From an uncultured bacterium (GTDB taxonomy: Bacteria; Bacteroidota; Bacteroidia; Chitinophagales; CAIOSU01): 11,549 bases of DNA. Under the pieces are notes generated by a model, which saw only the letters and a list, made by a program, of their open reading frames with translations, searched no databases and was not told the origin of the DNA. The DNA is taken from positions 1 to 11,549 of the forward strand of contig CAIOSU010000491.1 in NCBI GenBank assembly GCA_903861055.1. Direction: 5' to 3'. The stretch's first letter is position 1, and each line of letters begins with the position of its first letter. Shown here in pieces: positions 7,153 through 11,549 of the stretch. The translations under genes and the position numbers were made by a program.

Positions 7153-8007
7153 TTAGTATTGGTAAAAACCTTTTCCCGTTTTGCGACCAAAATGGCCTGC
7201 ATCAACCTTCTGCTGCTGTATACGGCTGGGGCGAAACTTAGCATCGAAATGGAAAGACTCGTACATGGAGCTCATAACAGAGTAGTTGGTATCAACGCCA
7301 ATTAAATCCATTAAGCGAAAAGGACCCATTTTAAAGCCACTACTCTCCAACAAAGCATCAATAGTTTCGTGGTCGGCAACATTCTCTTCCAACAGCTTTA
7401 ATCCTTCAACGTAATAATGCCTAGCTACCCTGTTTACGATAAAGCCTGGCGAATCATTAGCATACACGGGTTTCTTGCCCATCTTTAACGCTAGCTGATA
7501 TATGGTGCTTGCTACTTCACTCGAAGTAGCCGCGCCTGATATTATCTCAACCAACTTCATAATGTGGGCTGGGTTGAAAAAGTGCATACCTACTACCCTT
7601 TCAGGGTGCGGAATAGCAGCAGCAACCCGAGTAATAGGAATTGATGAGGTATTGGTGGCTAAAATGCAAGTCGTACTGTTAATTTCGGCTAATTGCTTAA
7701 ACAACGCTACTTTAACTTCGAGTCGCTCAACAACCGCCTCTATACAAACATCAACCTTTAGTTGGCCAATATCATCAACCAAAGTAAGATTAGAAAGGGC
7801 ATCAAGCTTAGTTTGCTGGGTTATAATACTCTTCTCAACGGCTTTTGATAGATTATCTTCAATGCCTTTGAACCCTTTATTTAATTGCTCGCGCGATAAG
7901 TCGTAAAGCAGTGTTTTATAACCCGCTTGAGCAGCCAATTGGGCAATACCAGCACCCATGGTGCCCGCACCCAATATACCTATGGTTTTAACATTGCTAA
8001 TAGCCAT
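7153..8007 (-). CDS. 3-hydroxyacyl-CoA dehydrogenase, probably 3-hydroxybutyryl-CoA dehydrogenase
   Basis: 284 residues, the usual length of the single-domain-pair bacterial enzyme. It oxidises (S)-3-hydroxyacyl-CoA to 3-ketoacyl-CoA with NAD, or the reverse, in fatty acid or butyryl-CoA metabolism. The N-terminal Rossmann fold carries GAGTMGAGIAQ at 13-23. Catalytic residues by spacing with the human enzyme: Ser121, His142 in HFFNP, Glu154 and Asn192 in SPGFIVNR. The C-terminal dimerisation domain includes GPFRLMDLIGVD. No hydratase domain is fused. Names such as hbd, paaH or fadB-like cannot be separated from sequence alone. A -7-like box lies 4 nt before the ATG, and the radical SAM gene begins one base after the stop, so the two are probably expressed together. 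Confidence 0.93.
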   Translation of the reverse strand: MAISNVKTIGILGAGTMGAGIAQLAAQAGYKTLLYDLSREQLNKGFKGIEDNLSKAVEKSIITQQTKLDALSNLTLVDDIGQLKVDVCIEAVVERLEVKVALFKQLAEINSTTCILATNTSSIPITRVAAAIPHPERVVGMHFFNPAHIMKLVEIISGAATSSEVASTIYQLALKMGKKPVYANDSPGFIVNRVARHYYVEGLKLLEENVADHETIDALLESSGFKMGPFRLMDLIGVDTNYSVMSSMYESFHFDAKFRPSRIQQQKVDAGHFGRKTGKGFYQY

Positions 8008-8011
8008 AGGT

Positions 8012-8045
8012 TAAAGATAGAGAAAAGAGATAAGCTTAAAACAAA
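8012..8045 (-). promoter_or_regulatory. Probable promoter of the dehydrogenase-radical SAM unit
   Basis: On the minus strand TATCTTTA (8019-8012) matches TANNTTTG at seven of eight positions and stands 4 nt (ACCT) before the ATG at 8007. A TTTG at 8045-8042 gives a -33 element with a 22-nt spacer. A 7-bp inverted repeat, AGCTTAA at 8033-8039 and TTAAGCT at 8050-8056, overlaps it and may serve as a weak terminator for pheS; there is no proper T run. Confidence 0.55.
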
Positions 8046-8060
8046 AGAATTAAGCTATTA

Positions 8061-9104
8061 TTAAAACGCAGCCTTAAACTGCCCTAGGAAACGAACATCG
8101 TTCTCCGACATCAAGCGAATGTCTTTTATCTGGTAGCGAAGCATGGTAATGCGGTCGATGCCCATACCGAAAGCGAAACCGGAGTATTCCTCTGGATCGA
8201 TTCCGCAATTGGCTAATACGGCAGGGTCAACCATACCACAACCTAATATCTCTACCCAGCCACTATACTTACACACTGGACAACCCTCGCCACCACAAAT
8301 AAAGCAAGTAACATCGAGCTCTGCAGAAGGCTCAGTAAATGGGAAGTAAGATGGGCGAAGTTTTATTTTGGTCTCGGGCCCGAACATTTCTTGGGCAAAG
8401 TGATATAGTGTTTGCTTCAAATCGGCAAACGATACATTCTTGTCTATATACAGCCCTTCTACTTGGTGGAAATAGCAGTGCGAACGAGCCGAAATGGTCT
8501 CGTTGCGGAATACCCTGCCTGGAAAAACTGCCCTAATTGGCGGTTTTTGGCGCTCCATAACCCTCACTTGGACTGATGAGGTGTGCGTACGCAAAGCAAT
8601 ATCCGGATTCTTCTGAACGAAGAAAGTATCCTGCATATCCCTAGCTGGGTGGTCGGGCGGAAAGTTTAATGCCGTAAAGTTGTGCCAATCGTCTTCCACC
8701 TCCGGACCTTCAGCCACTACATAACCAATACGCTTGAAAATTTCGATGATTTGGTTGCGAACCAAATTCAACGGATGGCGGCTACCAATACGAATGGCAT
8801 CGCCGGGCATGGTCAAATCAAAATCAGGACCCTTAGTGGTTTGATTACTTTCAAATTGCTCTTTAAGGGCAACATAGCGGTCTTCGGCAACTTGCTTAAG
8901 GGCATTTACGGTTTGGCCATAAGCCTTCTTCTCGGTATTCGGCACGTCTTTAATGGCGGCCAAAAGGTCTTTCACTTTGCCTTTGGTACCAATAAACTCA
9001 ATACGGAAGCGCTCCAGATCATCATTATTGCTCACTGAATATTGCTCTACCTGAGCCTGCATTTGGCTCACTTGGTCAAAAAGGTTCTGTACTTCCGTAG
9101 TCAT
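8061..9104 (-). CDS. pheS: Phenylalanine--tRNA ligase alpha subunit
   Basis: 347 residues, slightly longer than E. coli PheS. A coiled-coil tRNA-binding N-terminus (about 1-85) precedes the class II catalytic core: motif 1 region with HPLNLVRNQIIEIF, the EGPEVEDDWHNF segment at 132-143, HTSSVQVR at 174-181, motif 2 FRNETISARSHCYFHQVEG at 199-217, and motif 3 GFAFGMGIDRITMLRY at 309-324. An insert CFICGGEGCPVC (Cys267, 270, 275, 278) looks like a zinc-binding knuckle; similar cysteine motifs occur in PheS of other bacteria, so it is not novel. It needs PheT, which is not in this window. It has its own promoter box 4 nt before the ATG. Confidence 0.98.
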   Translation of the reverse strand: MTTEVQNLFDQVSQMQAQVEQYSVSNNDDLERFRIEFIGTKGKVKDLLAAIKDVPNTEKKAYGQTVNALKQVAEDRYVALKEQFESNQTTKGPDFDLTMPGDAIRIGSRHPLNLVRNQIIEIFKRIGYVVAEGPEVEDDWHNFTALNFPPDHPARDMQDTFFVQKNPDIALRTHTSSVQVRVMERQKPPIRAVFPGRVFRNETISARSHCYFHQVEGLYIDKNVSFADLKQTLYHFAQEMFGPETKIKLRPSYFPFTEPSAELDVTCFICGGEGCPVCKYSGWVEILGCGMVDPAVLANCGIDPEEYSGFAFGMGIDRITMLRYQIKDIRLMSENDVRFLGQFKAAF

Positions 9105-9108
9105 GGTG

Positions 9109-9142
9109 CAAAGATAGCGATTGATGTGATGTTTTGAAACAA
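9109..9142 (-). promoter_or_regulatory. Promoter of pheS
   Basis: TATCTTTG at 9116-9109 on the minus strand is an exact TANNTTTG match, 4 nt (CACC) before the pheS ATG at 9104. A TTG at 9142-9140 gives a 23-nt spacer, the long end of the reported range. The start of transcription should fall on or beside the start codon. A 6-bp inverted repeat (AACAAC 9138-9143, GTTGTT 9153-9158) overlaps the -33 area and could be a weak end for the upstream membrane-protein gene. Confidence 0.65.
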
Positions 9143-9168
9143 CTCAATAGCTGTTGTTCGCTTTACCA

Positions 9169-9774
9169 TTAGCTTATTATTACGCTAGTTACACTATGGG
9201 TAATAAACATGCTGCCCGCTAATACCAACGGCGATAAGTACCAAATCATAGTCGGGTGCAAACCTGATGCCGCGAAAGATTGTTTTACCACGTTTGAAAT
9301 GTGCAGCAAACTATAAGCCATTAGCAAACAAAGCAACACCACAGGTATGGTAAATACTATTGGGCCATCAACAAAGGTTTGTAATAGCGAAATCTTAAAC
9401 ACCAACAACAAAATCAAAAGAAACACTGCCAAAACCATCGTGATTATACTGCACAAACCAGCGACTTGCATTATTCTAGAAATATTCACTTCGGCAAATA
9501 CTTTGGTCACTAGATAGGTTAATAGGCCTACCATCAAAACAAAGAGCAACCCAACAAGACCTATTTTAGCTGTAAACAATATCGTTTTGGCAGAAAGTGC
9601 ATACATCTGACTTACTATTGCCATTGCAAATGAGGCCATAAAAAGATAGCCTAGTATCAATAACAGCATGGCTTTAGCAACAGAAAAGCCATTAAACAAC
9701 AATGCTTGGCAACCCGCGATAGGCGAACCAAGCACTGTTATTATTATCCGTAGTATACTCGGTGAGCCTTGCAT
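9169..9774 (-). CDS. Unrecognised multi-pass membrane protein
   Basis: 201 residues, strongly hydrophobic, with about five membrane segments near 32-54, 65-90, 103-127, 137-158 and 176-198. There is no cleavable signal peptide, no cysteine motif and no enzymatic signature that I can recognise. The layout (about 200 residues, hydrophilic start, about five segments) is reminiscent of small Yip1-like integral membrane proteins, but this is only architectural. The start is supported by a -7 box, TAGCTTTG, 4 nt upstream of the ATG. It sits 33 nt after guaB on the same strand, and its own promoter suggests an independent transcript, so no role in purine synthesis should be inferred. Confidence 0.75.
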   Translation of the reverse strand: MQGSPSILRIIITVLGSPIAGCQALLFNGFSVAKAMLLLILGYLFMASFAMAIVSQMYALSAKTILFTAKIGLVGLLFVLMVGLLTYLVTKVFAEVNISRIMQVAGLCSIITMVLAVFLLILLLVFKISLLQTFVDGPIVFTIPVVLLCLLMAYSLLHISNVVKQSFAASGLHPTMIWYLSPLVLAGSMFITHSVTSVIIS

Positions 9775-9778
9775 ACTA

Positions 9779-9786
9779 CAAAGCTA
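9779..9786 (-). promoter_or_regulatory. -7 promoter element of the 201-residue membrane protein gene
   Basis: TAGCTTTG on the minus strand is an exact TANNTTTG match, 4 nt (TAGT) before the ATG at 9774. I see no TTG at the -33 distance, so promoter strength is uncertain. The whole spacing to guaB is 33 nt, so the -33 area would lie inside the end of guaB. Confidence 0.5.
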
Positions 9787-9807
9787 GCTATTATATAACA
9801 GTGATTA

Positions 9808-11280
9808 TTATCTGCTATAATTAGGCGCCTCTTTAGTAATGTGTATATCGTGCGGATGGCTTTCGTGCACACCAGCTGCGCTCTGCTGGGTAAAGCGTGC
9901 TGTTGCTTGTAGTATTGCAATAGTGGATGCACCGCAATAGCCCATACCAGCCCTAATGCCACCAACGTATTGGTACATTACTTCTTTCAACGAACCTTTA
10001 AACGGCACGCGGCCAACAATTCCTTCGGGCACTAGCTTCTTAATATCGTCCTCCACGTCTTGAAAATAGCGGTCTTTGCTGCCTTCTTTCATGGCCTCAA
10101 CAGAGCCCATGCCGCGGTATGACTTAAACTTACGGCCCTCGTATATAATCGTTTCGCCTGGCGACTCTTCAACGCCTGCGAACAATGAGCCCGCCATGAT
10201 AGCATCGGCACCTGCAGCAATGGCTTTAACAATGTCGCCCGTGTAGCGTATGCCGCCATCGCCAATTACCGGCACACCAGTACCTATTAGCCCTTGTGCT
10301 GCCTCGTATATAGCCGTAAGCTGTGGCACGCCTATACCAGTAACAATACGGGTAGTGCATATTGAGCCTGGGCCAATACCTACTTTTACACCATCGGCAC
10401 CCGCATCAGCAAGGGCCTTAGCACCTTCGCGGGTACCCACATTGCCTGCTATTACCTGAAGTTCGGGGTACTTGGCTTTCAAGCTTTTCAAGGCATCAAT
10501 TACCCCTTTGCTGTGGCCGTGGGCGGTATCGAGGGTTACCACATCCACTCCCACTTTCACTAGGGCTTCTACCCTCTCCAGCAAGTTAGCTGTAACGCCA
10601 ACCGCAGCCCCAACGCGCAAACGACCAAATTGGTCTTTGCAGGCATTCGGGAAACTCTGTACTTTAATAATGTCGCGATAAGTTATCAACCCAATCAATT
10701 TGCCGTTTACGTCTACCATCGGCAACTTCTCAATACGGTGTTGCTTGAGTATCTGCTCGGCCATGGTAAGGTCGGTACCTTCAGGGGCAATAATCAAGTT
10801 ATCCTTGGTCATTACCTCATTCACCTGCTTAGTAAGGTCGTGCTCGAAACGCAAATCGCGGTTGGTAAGAATACCTACTAGCTTAAAATCGCCATCAACA
10901 ATAGGGATGCCACCGATGCGGTACTCGGTCATTATCTTTTTAGCCTCACCAATGGTATTGTGCGGGCGAAGGGTAATAGGGTCAATTATCAAACCACTCT
11001 CCGAGCGCTTTACTTTACGCACTTGCTCGGCTTGCTGGTCAATGGTCATGTTTTTGTGTATGAAACCGATACCGCCCTCTTGAGCAATGGCAATGGCTAG
11101 GGCATACTCCGTAACGGTATCCATCGCTGCGCTAACGATAGGCACATTGATGCGGATGTTGCGGGTAAGCTGGGTGCTGGTATCTACGTCGCGCGGGAGT
11201 ACTTCTGAATAATTGGGAAGGAGCAAAACGTCATCGAAGGTGAGGCCTTGACCTGCGAACTTCTCATTGGGTTGTAACAT
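9808..11280 (-). CDS. guaB: Inosine-5'-monophosphate dehydrogenase
   Basis: 490 residues, standard bacterial length. It converts IMP to XMP with NAD, the committed step to GMP. Layout: barrel N-terminus with LTFDDVLLLP at 13-22 and SAAMDTVTE at 50-58; two CBS domains at about 95-205, the Bateman module that senses adenine and guanine nucleotides in many family members; then the rest of the barrel with GVDVVTLDTAHGH, AGNVGTREGA, the active-site loop GIGPGSICTTR (catalytic Cys308), the IGDGGIRYTGD IMP site, and the mobile flap with the Arg404-Tyr405 dyad in DRYFQ. The C-terminus ends with the familiar HPHDIHITKEAPNYSR. The ATG at 11280 is used; there is no Shine-Dalgarno and a -7 box lies 16 nt upstream. 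Confidence 0.98.
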   Translation of the reverse strand: MLQPNEKFAGQGLTFDDVLLLPNYSEVLPRDVDTSTQLTRNIRINVPIVSAAMDTVTEYALAIAIAQEGGIGFIHKNMTIDQQAEQVRKVKRSESGLIIDPITLRPHNTIGEAKKIMTEYRIGGIPIVDGDFKLVGILTNRDLRFEHDLTKQVNEVMTKDNLIIAPEGTDLTMAEQILKQHRIEKLPMVDVNGKLIGLITYRDIIKVQSFPNACKDQFGRLRVGAAVGVTANLLERVEALVKVGVDVVTLDTAHGHSKGVIDALKSLKAKYPELQVIAGNVGTREGAKALADAGADGVKVGIGPGSICTTRIVTGIGVPQLTAIYEAAQGLIGTGVPVIGDGGIRYTGDIVKAIAAGADAIMAGSLFAGVEESPGETIIYEGRKFKSYRGMGSVEAMKEGSKDRYFQDVEDDIKKLVPEGIVGRVPFKGSLKEVMYQYVGGIRAGMGYCGASTIAILQATARFTQQSAAGVHESHPHDIHITKEAPNYSR

Positions 11281-11296
11281 GAGTGCTAACTTTGGA

Positions 11297-11304
11297 CAAA
11301 ATTA
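11297..11304 (-). promoter_or_regulatory. -7 promoter element of guaB
   Basis: TAATTTTG on the minus strand is an exact TANNTTTG match, 16 nt upstream of the guaB ATG, which predicts a leader of roughly ten bases. No clear TTG is found 17-23 nt further upstream. There is no room for, and no sign of, a purine riboswitch. Confidence 0.5.
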
Positions 11305-11353
11305 ACGGTTCTGAACCTAACGTAAAAATGGGAAGGCAAAATTTGTTCTAAAC

Positions 11354-11452
11354 TTAAGGTTTTGGCGCACGAGTTGACTCCTTTTTCCATCGCCAATAGC
11401 TATAAACGCCGTAGGCAAAAAACAGCCCAAACCCGACAATAAGCATTGGCAT
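11354..11452 (-). CDS. Possible 32-residue single-pass membrane protein
   Basis: The minus-strand ORF encodes 32 residues: a hydrophobic segment at about 3-20 (MLIVGFGLFFAYGVYSYW) followed by a basic tail RWKK and a polar end. By the positive-inside rule the C-terminus would face the cytoplasm. Composition and charge layout look protein-like rather than random, but the length makes chance hard to exclude. There is no Shine-Dalgarno or exact -7 box before it; the start could be either ATG at 11452 or the one two codons later. It lies 73 nt upstream of guaB. In the same frame, four codons and a TAA upstream, there is a 22-codon ORF (11465-11533), so a decayed or frame-broken longer gene is an alternative. 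Confidence 0.35.
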   Translation of the reverse strand: MPMLIVGFGLFFAYGVYSYWRWKKESTRAPKP

Positions 11453-11549
11453 CAAATATTTATTTTATGCTTTACGAGCAGGGAGACTCTTAGGCACTGC
11501 TGCCAGAATATAGCTTATTGAAACTTCAACCATCCAATCCTACTTACCC

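Noticed and set aside
7152..7244. Extended radical SAM start at 7244 overlapping the dehydrogenase by 92 nt
   Set aside because: The extra residues are the dehydrogenase coding sequence read in another frame and look unlike the family; the ATG at 7151 right after the dehydrogenase stop is a better start.
8865..8913. PheS cysteine knuckle CFICGGEGCPVC considered as a novelty (DNA position approximate region is 8270-8306)
   Set aside because: Comparable four-cysteine inserts occur in PheS of other bacteria, so it is a known family variant.
11281..11353. Possible purine riboswitch ahead of guaB
   Set aside because: The -7 box lies 16 nt from the ATG, leaving no room for an aptamer in the leader, and no aptamer-like pairing is visible.

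Overview
The window looks like a chromosomal segment of a Bacteroidota bacterium (order not resolved; Chitinophagales- or Sphingobacteriales-like by impression). Three things support this. The gene order rplM-rpsI-rpsB-tsf is followed by pyrH-frr. Start codons almost never have a Shine-Dalgarno sequence. Several genes carry the Bacteroidota-type -7 promoter element TANNTTTG, in places with a TTG about 19-23 nt further upstream. Base composition looks moderate and even, and I saw no insertion sequence, phage gene, tRNA, rRNA or CRISPR array.

Plus strand, 1-3671: a translation cluster. It holds the last codons of rplM (bL13), then rpsI (bS9/uS9), rpsB (uS2, with a long acidic then Gly/Arg-rich tail) and tsf (EF-Ts). 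A near-perfect intrinsic terminator at 2340-2374 closes this unit. A second unit, pyrH (UMP kinase) and frr (ribosome recycling factor), starts from a promoter that overlaps the terminator and lies only 6 nt before the pyrH ATG.

Minus strand, 3676-11452, read right to left: a possible 32-residue single-pass membrane protein; guaB (IMP dehydrogenase); an unrecognised 201-residue multi-pass membrane protein; pheS (Phe-tRNA synthetase alpha chain); a 3-hydroxyacyl-CoA dehydrogenase; a radical SAM/SPASM-type protein whose start lies one base after the dehydrogenase stop; and a soluble hybrid sensor kinase with three PAS-like domains. The kinase gene converges on frr with 4 bp between the stop codons, and a small inverted repeat spans both stops. 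The guaB, membrane-protein, pheS and dehydrogenase genes each have their own -7-like element, so they look like separate transcription units rather than one operon. The radical SAM gene is probably co-translated with the dehydrogenase.

Most of the content is housekeeping: ribosome assembly, elongation and recycling, UMP and GMP nucleotide supply, and tRNA charging. No clear undescribed defence or mobile system is visible. The points most worth a second look are the repeated placement of TANNTTTG-like boxes 4-6 nt before ATG (predicting leaderless mRNAs), the overlapping terminator and promoter before pyrH, the isolated AAGGAG before the kinase in a genome that otherwise avoids it, the long uS2 tail, and the dehydrogenase-radical SAM pair of unknown purpose.
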